A stretch of 64,000 nucleotides of DNA. Origin: Cavia porcellus. Lineage: Eukaryota > Chordata > Mammalia > Rodentia > Caviidae. Shown piece after piece: positions 37,606 through 51,300 of the stretch. Both the position numbers and the translations under genes were made by a program. The notes beneath the pieces are model-generated. The model made no database searches. It saw only the letters and a list, made by a program, of their open reading frames with translations, and was not told the DNA's origin. The stretch is taken from assembly GCF_034190915.1 (NCBI RefSeq), contig NW_026947501.1, forward strand, positions 5,580,001-5,644,000, read 5' to 3'. How positions within the stretch are numbered: position 1 is the stretch's first letter; each line of letters opens with the position of its first letter.

Positions 37606-38438
37606 GGGTTGTTCAGAATGGGGAGGTCAGGAAACATGCAGTGGCAATATAGCATAGGTTTTGAAAATCATCGCGGGGTGGTGCGCATTGTACGTGTTTC
37701 TAACAGGCCATTCAATAGTAGGAGTGAGAAAAACATCACGGGGTGGTTTGAATCGGATTGCCTGAATTATGATAGGCTGTGTGTGGCAATGTAGGATGGA
37801 GAAAAGCAACACGGGGTGGTCAGCATGGGGAGGTCAGGAAACATGCAGTGGCAATGTAGGATAGGTATCTGAAAAACATCGCGGGGTGTGCGCATTGTAA
37901 GGGTTTCTAAAACGCCATTAACTTGTAGGAGTGAGAACTACATGACAAAGTGGTGTGAATCGAGGGCCTGAATCAGGATAGGCAGTGAGTGTAATGTAAA
38001 ATGGCGAAAAGCACCACGGGTTGGTCATCATTGGGAGGTCAAGAAACATCCATTGGCAATGTAGGATAGCTTTCTGAAAAACATCGCGGGGTGTTGCGAA
38101 TTGTAAGGTTTTCTAACAGGCCATTGACAAGCAGGAGCGAGAAAACATCACGGTGTGGTGTGAATCAGAGAGGCTGATTCAGGATAGGCAGTAAGTGGCA
38201 ATGTAGGATGGAGAAAAGCACCAGGGGTGGTCAGCATGGGGAGGGCAGGAAACATGCAGTGGCAATGTAGGATATTTTTCTGAAAAACATCACGGGGTGG
38301 TGCGCATTGTAAGGGTTTCTCACAGGCCATTCATTGGTAGGACTGAGAATAACATCATGGGGTGGTGTGAATCAGATGTTCTGAAATAGGATAGGCAGTG
38401 ATTGGCAATGTAGCATGGAGAAAAGCACCAGAAGGTGG
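37606..38438 (+). repeat. Four monomers copied from within the 20-mer unit
   Basis: From about 37840 this matches 40946-41544 at offset 3106, including GGTATCTGAAAAACATCG, the ACTACAT variant and GCACCAGAAGGTGGTCAGG. The first monomer carries GGTTTTGAAAATCATC (37657). It therefore reads as a truncated lead-in to the tandem 20-mers. Confidence 0.65.
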
Positions 38439-41400
38439 TCAGGATGGGGAGGTCACGAAACATGCAGTGGAACTGTAGGATAGGTTTCTGAAAAACATCG
38501 CGGGGTGGTGCGCATTGTAAGTGTTTCTAACAGGCCATTCACTAGTAGGAGTGAGAAAAACATCACGGGGTGATGTGAATCGGAGGTCTTGATTTAGGAT
38601 ATGCAGTGGGTGGCAATGTAGGATGGAGAAAAGCACCACGGGGTGGTAAGGATGGGGAGGTCAGGAAACATGCAGTGGCATTGTTGGATAGGTTTCTGAA
38701 AAACATCGTGGGGTGGTGCGCATTGTAAGGGTATCTAACAGGCCATTAGGTAGTAGCAGTGAGCAATAAATCACGGTGTGGTGTGAATCAGAGGGCCTGA
38801 ATCAGGATAGGCAGTGAGTGGTAATGTAAAATGGAGAAAGCACCACAGGTTATTGAGCATGGGGTGGTCATGAAAAATGCAGTGGCAATGTAGGTTGGGT
38901 TTCTGAAAAACATCGCGGGGTGGTGAGAATTGTAAGGGTTTCTAACAGGCCATTCACTAGTAGGAGTGAGAAAAACATCACGGGGCGGTGTGAATCCGAG
39001 GGCCTGAATTAGGATAGGCGGTGAGTGGCAATGAAGGATGGAGAAAAGCACCACGGTTTGGTCATCATGGGGAGGTCAGGAAACATGCATTGTGAATGTA
39101 GGAAGGTTTCTGAAAAAGATTGCGGGGTGTTGCAAATTGTAAGGTTTTCTAACAGGCCATTGACTAGTAGGAGCGAGAAAAATATCACGGTGTGGTGTGA
39201 ATCAGAGGGGCTGAATCAGTATAGGCAGTAAGTGGCAATGTAGGATGGAAAAAAGCACCAGAGGTGGACAGCATGGGGAGGGCAGGAAACATGCAGTGGC
39301 AATGTAGGATATTTTTCTGAAAAATATCACGGGCTGGTGCTCATTGTAAGGGTTTCTAACATGCCATTCATTGGTAGGAGTGAGCAAAACATCTCGGGGT
39401 GGTGTGAATCAGATGTTCTGAATTAGGATAGGCAGTGACTGGCAATGTAGCATGGAGAAAAGCACCAGAAGGTGGTCAGGATGGGGAGGTCACGAAACAA
39501 GCAGTGGCACTGTAGGATAGGTTTCTGAAAAACATCGCGGGGTGGTGCACATTGTAAGTGTTTCTAATAGGCCATTCACTAGTAGGAGTGAGAAAAACAT
39601 CACGGGGTGGTGTGAATCAGATGTTCTGAATTAGGATAGGCAGTGATTGGCAATGTAGCATGGAGAATACCACCAGAAGGTGGTCAGGATGGGGAGGTCA
39701 GGAAATATGCAGTGGCACTGTAGGATAGGTTTCTGAAAAACATTGCGGGGTGGTGCGCATTGTAAGAGTTTCTAACAGGCCATTCACTAGTAGGAGTGAG
39801 AAAAACATCACGGGGTGGTGTGAATCGGAGGTTCTGAATTACGATATGCAGTGAGTGGCAATGTAGGATGAAGAAAAGCACCACGTGGTGGTCAGCATGG
39901 TGAGGTCAGGAAACATGCAGTGGCAATGTAGGATAGGTTTCTGAAAAAGAACGCGTGTGGTGGGCATTGTAAGGGTTTCTAACAGGCCATTCACTAGTAG
40001 GAGTGAGAAATACATCACGGGGTGTTGTGAATCAGAGGGCCTGAATTTGTATAGGCAGTGAGTGGCAATGTAGGATGGAGAAAAGCCCCACGGGTTGTTC
40101 AGCATGGGGAGGTCAGGAAACATGCAGTGGCAATATAGCATAGGTTTTGAAAATCATATCAGGGTGGTGCGCATTGTACGTGTTTCTAACAGGCCATTCA
40201 ATAGTAGGAGTGAGAAAAACATCACGGGGTGGTTTGAATCGGATTGCCTGAATTATGATAGGCAGTGTGTGGCAATATAGGATGGAGAAAAGCAACACGG
40301 GGTGGTCAGCATGGGGAGGTCAGGAAACACGCAGTGGCAATGTAGGATAGGTTTCTGAAAAACAACGCGGGTGGTGCATATTGTAAGGGTTTCTAACTGG
40401 ACATTCACTAGTAGGGGTGAGAAAAACATCACGGGGTGGTGTGAATCCGAGGGCCTGAATCAGGAAACGCTGTGAGTGGCAATGTAGAATGGAGAAAAGC
40501 AACAAGGGGTGGTCAGCATGCGGAGGTCAGGAAACATGCAGTGGCAATGAAGGATAGGTTTCTGAAAAACATTGCGTGGTGGTGCCCATTGTAAGGTTTT
40601 CTAACAGGCCATTCACTAGTAGGAGTGAGAAATACATCATGGTGTGGTGTGAATCAAAGGGCCTGAATCAGGATAGACAGTTAGTGGTAATGTAGCATGG
40701 AGAAAAGCACCACGGTTGGTCAGCATGGGGAGGGCAGGAAACATGCTGTGGCAATGTAAGATAGGTTTCTGAAAAAAATCGTATGGTGGTGCGCATTGAA
40801 ACGGTTTCTAACAGGCCATTCACTAATAGGAGTGAGAAAAACATCACAGGTTGGTGTGTATCAGAGGGCCTGAATCAGGATAGGCAGTGAGTGGCAATGT
40901 AAAATTGAGAAAGCACCACGGGGTGATCAGCATGGGGAGGTCAGGAAACATGCAGTGGCAATGTAGGATAGGTATCTGAAAAACATCGTGGGGTGTGCGC
41001 ATTGTAAGGGTTTCTTAAAGGCCATTAACTTGTAGGAGTGAGAACTACATCACGAAGTGGTGTGAATCGGAGGGCCTGAATCAGGATAGGCAGTGAGTGG
41101 TAATGTAAAATGGAGAAAAGCACCACGGGTTGGTCATCATTGGGAGGTCAAGAAACATCCAGTGGCAATGTAGGATAGGATTCTGAAAAACATCGCGGGA
41201 TGTTGCGAATTGTAAGGTTTTCTAACAGGCCATTGACTAGCAGGAGCGAGAAAACATCACGGTGTGGTGTGAATCAGAGTGGCTGAATCAGGATAGGCAG
41301 TAAGTGGCAATGTAGGATGGAGAAAAGCACCAGGGGTGGTCAGCATGGGGAGGGCAGGAAACATGCAGTAGCAATGTAGGATATTTTTCTGAAAAACATC

Positions 41401-42584
41401 ACGGGGTGGTGCGCATTGTAAGGTTTCTAACAGGCCATTCATTGGTAGGAGTGAGAAAAACATCTCGGGGTGGTGTGAATCAGATATTCTGAAATAGGAT
41501 AGGCAGTGATTGGCAATGTAGCATGGAGAAAAGCACCAGAAGGTGGTCAGGATGGGGAGGTCACGAAACATGCAGTGGAACTGTAGGATAGGTTTCTGAA
41601 AAACATCGCGGGGTGGTGCGCATTGTAAGTGTTTCTAACAGGCCATTCACTAGTAGGAGTGAGAAAAACATCACGGGGTGGTGTGAATCAGAGGTCCTGA
41701 TTTAGTATATGCAGTGAGTGGCAATGTAGGATGGAGAAAATCACCACGGGGTGGTAAGGATTGGGAGGTCAGGAAACATGCAGTGGCAATGTTGGATGGG
41801 TTTCTGAAAAACATCGTGGGGTGGTACGCATTGTAAGGGTATCTAACAGGCCATTAGCTAGTAGGAGTGAGCAATACATCACGATGTGGTGTGAATCAGA
41901 GGGCCTGAATCAGGATAGGCAGTGAGTGGTAATGTAAAATGGAGAAAGCACCACAGGTTGGTCAGTATGGGGTGGTCATGAAAAATGCAGTGGCAATGTA
42001 GGATGGGTTTCTGAAAAACATCGCGGGGTGGTGAGAATTGTAAGGGTTTCTAACAGGCCATTCACTAGTTCGAGTGAGAAAAACATCATGGGGCGGTGTG
42101 AATCCGAGGGCCTGAATTAGGATAGGCGGTGAGTGGCAATGAAGGATGGAGAAAAGCACCACGGTTTGGTCATCATGGGGAGGTCAGGAAACATGCATTG
42201 GGAAGGTAGGACAGGTTTCTTAAAAAGATCGCAGGGTGTTGCAAATTGTAAGGTTTTCTAACAGGCCATTGACTAGTAGGAGCGAGAAAAATATCACGGT
42301 GTGGTGTGAATCAGGGTGGCTGAATCAGGATAGGCAGTAAGTCGCAATGTAGGATGGAGGAAAGCACCAGGGGTGGTCAGAATGGGAAGGGCAGGAAACA
42401 TGCAGTGGCAATGTAGGATATTTTTCTGAAAAATATCAAGGGCTGGTGCGCATTGTAAGGGTTTCTAACAGGCCATTCATTGGTAGGAATGAGAAAAACA
42501 TCACGGGGTGGTGTGAATCAGATGTTCTGAATTAGGATAGGCAGTGACTGGCAATGTAGCATGGAGAAAAGCACCAGAAGGTGG
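38439..42584 (+). repeat. 4,146-bp 20-monomer unit, tandem copy 1
   Basis: It is matched base for base over long stretches by 42585-46730 (offset 4146). Checked landmarks are 38788/42934, 39025/43171, 39202/43348, 39684/43830, 40113/44259, 40320/44466, 41257/45403 and 41962/46108. Differences are isolated substitutions, such as GATTGCGGGG against GATCGCGGGG near 39118/43264. 4146 is 20 monomers averaging 207.3 bp. Confidence 0.9.
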
Positions 42585-45500
42585 TCAGGATGGGGAGGTC
42601 ACGAAACATGCAGTGGAACTGTAGGATAGGTTTCTGAAAAACATCGCGGGGTGGTGCGCATTGTAAGTGTTTCTAACAGGCCATTCACTAGTAGGAGTGA
42701 GAAAAACATCACGGGGTCGTGTGAATCGGAGGTCCTGATTTAGGATATGCAGTGAGTGGCAATGTAGGATGGAGAAAAGCACCACGGGGTGGTAAGGATG
42801 GGGAGGTCAGGAAACATGCAGTGGCATTGTTGGATAGGTTTCTGAAAAACATCGTGGGGTGGTGCGCATTGTAAGGGTATCTAACAGGCCATTAGCTAGT
42901 AGCAGTGAGCAATAAATCACGGTGTGGTGTGAATCAGAGGGCCTGAATCAGGATAGGCAGTGAGTGGTAATGTAAAATGGAGAAAGCACCACAGGTTATT
43001 GAGCATGGGGTGGTCATGAAAAATGCAGTGGCAATGTAGGTTGGGTTTCTGAAAAACATCGCGGGGTGGTGAGAATTGTAAGGGTTTCTAACAGGCCATT
43101 CACTAGTAGGAGTGAGAAAAACATCACGGGGCGGTGTGAATCCGAGGGCCTGAATTAGGATAGGCGGTGAGTGGCAATGAAGGATGGAGAAAAGCACCAC
43201 GGTTTGGTCATCATGGGGAGGTCAGGAAACATGCATTGTGAATGTAGGAAGGTTTCTGAAAAAGATCGCGGGGTGTTGCAAATTGTAAGGTTTTCTAACA
43301 GGCCATTGACTAGTAGGAGCGAGAAAAATATCACGGTGTGGTGTGAATCAGAGGGGCTGAATCAGTATAGGCAGTAAGTGGCAATGTAGGATGGAAAAAA
43401 GCACCAGAGGTGGACAGCATGGGGAGGGCAGGAAACATGCAGTGGCAATGTAGGATATTTTTCTGAAAAATATCACGGGCTGGTGCTCATTGTAAGGGTT
43501 TCTAACATGCCATTCATTGGTAGGAGTGAGCAAAACATCTCGGGGTGGTGTGAATCAGATGTTCTGAATTAGGATAGGCAGTGACTGGAAATGTAGCATG
43601 GAGAAAAGCACCAGAAGGTGGACAGGATGGGGAGGTCACGAAACATGCAGTGGCACTGTAGGATAGGTTTCTGAAAAACATCGCGGGGTGGTGCACATTG
43701 TAAGTGTTTCTAATAGGCCATTCACTAGTAGGAATGAGAAAAACATCACGGGGTGGTGTGAATCAGATGTTCTGAATTAGGATAGGCAGTGATTGGCAAT
43801 GTAGCATGGAGAATACCACCAGAAGGTGGTCAGGATGGGGAGGTCAGGAAATATGCAGTGGCACTGTAGGATAGGTTTCTGAAAAACATTGCGGGGTGGT
43901 GCGCATTGTAAGAGTTTCTAACAGGCCATTCACTAGTAGGAGTGAGAAAAACATCACGGGGTGGTGTGAATCGGAGGTTCTGAATTACGATATGCAGTGA
44001 GTGGCAATGTAGGATGAAGAAAAGCACCACGTGGTGGTCAGCATGGTGAGGTCAGGAAACATGCAGTGGCAATGTAGGATAGGTTTCTGAAAAAGAACGC
44101 GTGTGGTGGGCATTGTAAGGGTTTCTAACAGGCCATTCACTAGTAGGAGTGAGAAATACATCACGGGGTGTTGTGAATCAGAGGGCCTGAATTTGTATAG
44201 GCAGTGAGTGGCAATGTAGGATGGAGAAAAGCACCACGGGTTGTTCAGCATGGGGAGGTCAGGAAACATGCAGTGGCAATATAGCATAGGTTTTGAAAAT
44301 CATCGCAGGGTGGTGCGCATTGTACGTGTTTCTAACAGGCCATTCAATAGTAGGAGTGAGAAAAACATCACGGGGTGGTTTGAATCGGATTGCCTGAATT
44401 ATGATAGGCAGTGTGTGGCAATGTAGGATGGAGAAAAGCAACACGGGGTGGTCAGCATGGGGAGGTCAGGAAACACGCAGTGGCAATGTAGGATAGGTTT
44501 CTGAAAAACAACGCGGGTGGTGCATATTGTAAGGGTTTCTAACTGGCCATTCACTAGTAGGAGTGAGAAAAACATCACGGGGTGGTGTGAATCCGAGGGC
44601 CTGAATCAGGAAACGCTGTGAGTGGCAATGTAGAATGGAGAAAAGCAACAAGGGGTGGTCAGCATGCGGAGGTCAGGAAACATGCAGTGGCAATGAAGGA
44701 TAGGTTTCTGAAAAACATTGCGGGGTGGTGCCCATTGTAAGGTTTTCTAACAGGCCATTCACTAGTAGGAGTGAGAAATACATCATGGTGTGGTGTGAAT
44801 CAAAGGGCCTGAATCAGGATAGACAGTTAGTGGTAATGTAGCATGGAGAAAAGCACCACGGTTGGTCAGCATGGGGAGGGCAGGAAACATGCTGTGGCAA
44901 TGTAAGATAGGTTTCTGAAAAAAATCGTATGGTGGTGCGCATTGAAACGGTTTCTAACAGGCCATTCACTAATAGGAGTGAGAAAAGCATCACAGGTTGG
45001 TGTGTATCAGAGGGCCTGAATCAGGATAGGCAGTGAGTGGCAATGTAAAATTGAGAAAGCACCACGGGGTGATCAGCATGGGGAGGTCAGGAAACATGCA
45101 GTGGCAATGTAGGATAGGTATCTGAAAAACATCGTGGGGTGTGCGCATTGTAAGGGTTTCTTAAAGGCCATTAACTTGTAGGAGTGAGAACTACATCACG
45201 AAGTGGTGTGAATCGGAAGGCCTGAATCAGGATAGGCAGTGAGTGGTAATGTAAAATGGAGAAAAGCACCACGGGTTGGTCATCATTGGGAGGTCAAGAA
45301 ACATCCAGTGGCAATGTAGGATAGGATTCTGAAAAACATCGCGGGGTGTTGCGAATTGTAAGGTTTTCTAACAGGCCATTGACTAGCAGGAGCGAGAAAA
45401 CATCACGGTGTGGTGTGAATCAGAGTGGCTGAATCAGGATAGGCAGTAAGTGGCAATGTAGGATGGAGAAAAGCACCAGGGGTGGTCAGCATGGGGAGGG

Positions 45501-46730
45501 CAGGAAACATGCAGTGGCAATGTAGGATATTTTTCTGAAAAACATCACGGGGTGGTGTGCATTGTAAGGTTTCTAACAGGCCATTCATTGGTAGGAGTGA
45601 GAAAAACATCATGGGGTGGTGTGAATCAGATATTCTGAAATAGGATAGGCAGTGATTGGCAATGTAGCATGGAGAAAAGCACCAGAAGGTGGTCAGGATG
45701 GGGAGGTCACGAAACATGCAGTGGAACTGTAGGATAGGTTTCTGAAAAACATCGCGGGGTGGTGCGCATTGTAAGTGTTTCTAACAGGCCATTCACTAGT
45801 AGGAGTGAGAAAAACATCACGGGGTGGTGTGAATCGGAGGTCCTGATTTAGTATATGCAGTGAGTGGCAATGTAGGATGGAGAAAATCACCACGGGGTGG
45901 TAAGGATGGGGAGGTCAGGAAACATGCAGTGGCAATGTTGGATGGGTTTCTGAAAAACATCGTGGGGTGGTACGCATTGTAAGCGTATCTAACAGGCCAT
46001 TAGCTAGTAGGAGTGAGCAATATATCACGATGTGGTGTGAATCAGAGGGCCTGAATCAGGATAGGCAGTGAGTGGTAATGTAAAATGGAGAAAGCACCAC
46101 AGGTTGGTCAGCATGGGGTGGTCATGAAAAATGCAGTGGCAATGTAGGATGGGTTTCTGAAAAACATCGCGGGGTGGTGAGAATTGTAAGGGTTTCTAAC
46201 AGGCCATTCACTAGTTCGAGTGAGAAAAACATCATGGGGCGGTGTGAATCCGAGGGCCTGAATTAGGATAGGCGGTGAGTGGCAATGAAGGATGGAGAAA
46301 AGCACCACGGTTTGGTCATCATGGGGAGGTCAGGAAACATGCATTGGGAATGTAGGACAGGTTTCTTAAAAAGATCGCGGGGTGTTGCAAATTGTAAGGT
46401 TTTCTAACAGGCCATTGACTAGTAGGAGTGAGAAAAATATCACGGTGTGGTGTGAATCAGGGTGGCTGAATCAGGATAGGCAGTAAGTGGCAATGTAGGA
46501 TGGAGGAAAGCACCAGGGGTGGTCAGCATGGGAAGGGCAGGAAACATGCAGTGGCAATGTAGGATATTTTTCTGAAAAATATCAAGGGCTGGTGCGCATT
46601 GTAAGGGTTTCTAACAGGCCATTCATTGGTAGGAATGAGAAAAACATCACGGGGTGGTGTGAATCAGATGTTCTGAATTAGGATAGGCAGTGACTGGCAA
46701 TGTAGCATGGAGAAAAGCACCAGAAGGTGG
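42585..46730 (+). repeat. 4,146-bp 20-monomer unit, tandem copy 2
   Basis: This is the immediate tandem partner of 38439-42584. Homology breaks at about 46,745, where the sequence becomes TGGCACTGTAGG with ACATTGCGGG and continues into the second interlude block. The pair is the youngest-looking duplication in domain C. Confidence 0.9.
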
Positions 46731-48382
46731 TCAGGATGGGGAGGTCACGAAACATGCAGTGGCACTGTAGGATAGGTTTCTGAAAAACATTGCGGGGTGG
46801 TGCACATTGTAAGTGTTTCTAACAGGCCATTCATTAGTAGGAGTGAGAAAAACATCACGCGGTGGTGTGAATTGGAGGTCCTGAATCAGGATATACAGTG
46901 AGTGGCAATGTAGGATGGAGAAAAGCACCACGGACTGGTAAGGATGGGGAGGTCTGGAAACATGCAGTGGCAATGTAGGACAGGTTTCTGAAAAACATCG
47001 CGGGTTGTTGCCAATTGTAAGGTTCTCTAATAGGCCATTGACTAGTACGAGCGAGAAAAACATCACGATGTGGTGTGAATCAGAGGGGATGAATCAGGAT
47101 AGGCAGAAAGTGGTGATATAGGATGGAGAAAATCTCCAGGGGAGGTCAGCATGGGGATGACAGGAAACATGCAGTGGCAATATAGGATATTTTTCTGAAA
47201 AACATCACGGGGTTTTGCGCATTGTAAGGGTTTCTTACAGGCCATTCACAAGGAGGAGGGATAAAAACATCACGGGGTGGTGTGAATCAGATGTTCTGAA
47301 TTAGGATAGGCAGTGATTGGCAATGTAGCATGGAGAAAAGCTCCACAAGTTGGTCAGGATGGGGAGGTTAGGAAACAAGCAGTGGCAATATAGGATAGGT
47401 TTCTGAAAAACATCGCCTGGGTGGTGTGCATTGTAAGTGTTTCTAACAGGCCATTAACTAGTAGGAGTCTGAAAAACATCCCGGGCTGGTGTGAATCAGA
47501 GGTCCTGAATTAGGATAGGCAGTGAGTGGCAATGTAGGATGAAGAAAAGCACCACGGGGTGTTCAGCATGGGGAGGTCAGGAAACATGCGCTGGCAATGT
47601 AGGATAGGTTTTGAAAATCATCGCGGGGTGGTGCGCATTGTACGTGTTTCTAACAGGCCATTCAATAGTAGGAGTGAGAAAAACATCACAGGGTGGTTTG
47701 AATCGGAGGGCCTGAATTACGATAGGCAATGTGTGGCAATGTAGGATGGAGAAAAGCAACACGGGGTGGGCAGCATGGGGAGGTCAGGAAACACGCAGTG
47801 GCAATGTAGGATAGGTTTCTGAAAAACAAATCGGGTGGTGCGCATTGTAAGGGTTTCTAACAGGCCATTCACTGATAGGAGTGAGAAAAACATCACGGGG
47901 TGGTGTGAATCCGAGGGCCTGAATCAGGATAGGCAGTGAGTGCTAAGGTAGCATGAAGAAATGCACCAGGGGTGGTCAGCATGGGGAGGTCAGGAAACAC
48001 GCCGTGGCAATGTAAGATAGGTTTCTGAAAAAAATTCGTTTTGTGGTGCGCATTGAAATGGTTCCTAACAAGCCATTCACTATTAGGAGTGAGAAAAACA
48101 TCAGGGGTGGTGTGAAACAGAGGGCCTGAATTAGGATAGGCAGTGAGTGGCAATGAATGATGGAGAAAGCACCACTGGGTGGTCAACATGTGGACGTCAG
48201 GAAACATGCAGTGGCAATGTAGAATAGGTTTCTAAAAAACATCGTGGATGGTGAGAATTGTAAGGGTTTCTAACAGGCCATTCACTAGTAGGAATGAGAA
48301 ATACATCATGGTGTGGTGTGAATCGGAGGGCCTGAATCAAGATAGAAAGTGAGTGGCAATGTCAGATGGAGAAAAGCACCAC
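46731..48382 (+). repeat. Interlude block, copy 2
   Basis: It is the partner of 35541-37605, lacking two of its monomers. Both follow a 20-mer unit and end at AAGATAGAAAGTGAGTGGCA (37563 and 48340). After the end, copy 1 re-enters domain C type monomers, whereas this copy continues into domain D. Confidence 0.8.
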
Positions 48383-51300
48383 GGTGTGGTCAGCATGGGG
48401 AGGTGAGGAAACATGCTGTGGCAATGTAGGTTAGGTTTCTGAAAAACATCGCGGGGTGGTGCTGATTGTATGAGATTCTAAAAGGCCTTTCACTAGTAGG
48501 AGTAAGAAAAACATCACGGGGTGGTGTGAATCGGAGGGCCTGAATCAGGATAGTCCATGAGTGGCAATGTAGGATGGAGAAAAGCACGACGGTTGGTCTG
48601 GATGGGGAGGTCAGGAAACATGCAGTGGCAATGTAGGATAGGTTTCTGAAAAACATCACAGGGTGGTGCGCATTGTAAGGGTTTCTAACAGGCCATTCAC
48701 TAGTAGAAGTGAAAAAAACATCACGGGATGGTGTGAATCGGAGGGCCTGAATCAGGATAGGCAGTGAGTGGCAATGTAGGATGAAGGAAAGCAACACGGG
48801 GTGGTGAGCATGGGGAGGTTAGGACACATGCAATGGCAATATAGGATAGGTTTATGAATAACATCGCGAGGTTGTACGCATTGTAAGGCTTTCTAACAAG
48901 CCATTCACAAGTAGGAGTGAAAAAAACATCACGTGGTGGTGGGAATCGGAGGGCCTGAATTAGGATAGGCTATGAGTGGCAATGTATGATGGAGAAAAGT
49001 ACCACGGGTTTGCCAGCATGGGGAGGCAAGGAAATATGCAGTGGCAAAGTAGAATAGGTTTCTGATAATCATCACTGGGTGGTGTGCATTGTAAGGGTTT
49101 CTAACAGGAAATTTACTAGTAGGACTGAGAAAAACATCACGGGGTGGTGTGAATCGGAGGGCCTGAATCAGGATAGGCAGTGAGTGGCAATGTAGGATGG
49201 AGAAAAGCACCACGGGGTGGTCAGGACGGGGAGGTCAGGAAACATGCAGTGGCAATGTAGGATAGGTTTCTGAAAAACATCGTGGCGTGGTGCGCATTGT
49301 AAGGGTTTCTACCAGGCCATTAGCTAGTAGCAGTGAGAAATACATCATGGTGTTTTGTGAATCAGAGGACCTGAATCAGGATAGGCAGTGAGTGGTAATG
49401 TAAAATGGAGAAAGAACCACAGGTTGGTCAGCATGGGGAAATCATGAAACATGCAGTGGCAATGTAGGATAGGTATCTGAAAAACATCGTGGGGTTGTGC
49501 GCATTGTAAGGGTTTCTAACAGGCCATTAAATTGTAGAAGTGAGAACTACATCATGGTGTGGTGTGAATTGGAGGGTCTGAATCAGGATAGGCAGTGAGT
49601 GGTAAGGTAAAATGGAGAAAAGCACCACGGGGTGGTCAGGATTGGGAGGTAAGAAAACATGCAGTGGCACTGTAGGATAGGTTTCCGAAAAACATCAGGG
49701 GGTTGTGCACATTGTCAGTGTTTCTAACAGGCCATTCACTAGTAGGAGTGAGAAAAACATCACGGGGTGGTGTGAATCGGAGGTCCTGAATTAGGATATG
49801 CAGTGAGTGGCAATGTAGGATGAAGAAAAGCACCACAGGGTGGTCAGCATGGTGAGGTCAGGAAACATGTAGTGGCAAAGTAGGATATGTTTCTGAAAAA
49901 GAACGCGGGTGGTGCGCATTGTAAGGGTTTCTAACAGGCATTTCACGAGTAGGAGTGAGAAAAACATCACGGGGTGGTGTGAATCAGAGGGCCTGAATCT
50001 GTATTGGCAGTGAGTGGCAATGTAGGATGGAGAAAAGCACCACGCGGTGGTCAGGATGGAGATGTCAGGAAACATGCAGTGGCAATATAGGATAGGTTTC
50101 TGAAAAACCTCTCGGTGTGGTGCGCATTGTAAGGGTTTCTAACAGTCCGTTCACTAGTAGGAGTGTGAAAAATATTACGGTGTGTTGTGAATCGGAGGGC
50201 CTGATGTAGGATATACAGTGAGTGGCTATGTAGGATGGAGAAAAGCACCAGGGGTGGCCAGCATGGGGACGTCAGGAAACATGCATTGGCAATGTAGAAT
50301 AGGATTCTATAAAACATCTCGTGGTGGTACAAATTGTAAGGGTTTCTAACATGCCATTCACTAGTAGGAGTGAGAAAAACATCATGGGTGGTGTGAATCC
50401 TAGGGCCTGAATGAAGAAAGACAGTGAGTGGCAATGTAGCATGGAGGAAAGCACCAGGGGTGGTCAGCATGGGGACGTCAGGAAAGATGCAGTGGCAATG
50501 TAGGATAGGATTCTGAAAAACATCGCTGGGTGGTGCGCATTGTAAGGGTTCCTAACAAGCCATTCACTTTTAGGAGTGAGAAAAACATCAGGAGTGGTGT
50601 GAATCGGAGGGCCTGAATTAGGATAGGCAGTGAGTGGCAATGAATGATGGAGAAAGCACCACGGGGTGGTCAGCATGGGGAGGTCAGGAAACATGCAGTG
50701 GCAATGTGGGATAGCTTTCTGAAAAACATGGCGGGTTGGTGCGCATTGCAAGGGTTTCTAACAAGCCATTCACTAGTAGTAATGAGAAAAACCTCACGTC
50801 GTGGTGTGAATCAGAAGGGCTGAATCAGGATAGGCAGTGAGTGGCCATGTAGGATGGAGAAAAGCACGACGGGGTCGTCAGCATGGGGAGGTCAGGACAC
50901 ATGCAGTGGCAATGTAGGATAGGTTTCTGAAAAACATCGCGGGTGGTGAGCATTGTTAGGGTTTCTAACAGACCATTCACTAGTAGGAGTGAGAAAAACA
51001 TCACGGGGTGGTGTGAATCGGAGGGCCTGAATTATGATAGGTAGTGAGTGGCAATGTAGCATTGAGAAAAGCACCACGGGGTTGTCAGCATGTGGAGTTC
51101 TGGAAACATGCAGTGGCAATGTAGGATAGGTTTCTGAAAAACATCACGGATTGGTGCGCATTGTAAGGGTTTCTAACAGGCCATTCACTAGTAGAAGTGA
51201 AAAAAACATCACGGGATGGTGTGAATCAGAGGGCCGAATCAGGATAGGCAGTGAGTGGCCATGTAGGATGAAGGAAAGCAACACGGGGTGGTGAGCATGG

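Larger units (their letters stand above)
26560..48382 (+). repeat. Domain C: nested higher-order repeats
   Basis: Domain C shares variants that are rare or absent in A and B: GGTTTTGAAAATCATC (eight monomers), AATCAGATGTTCTGAATTAG, GCACCAGAAGGTGGTCAGG, AGTGAGAACTACATCA, GGTATCTGAAAAACATCG and GGATATTTTTCTGAAAAA. These occur in a fixed order, giving units of about 9, 18 and 20 monomers. Sub-blocks are described separately. Confidence 0.85.
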
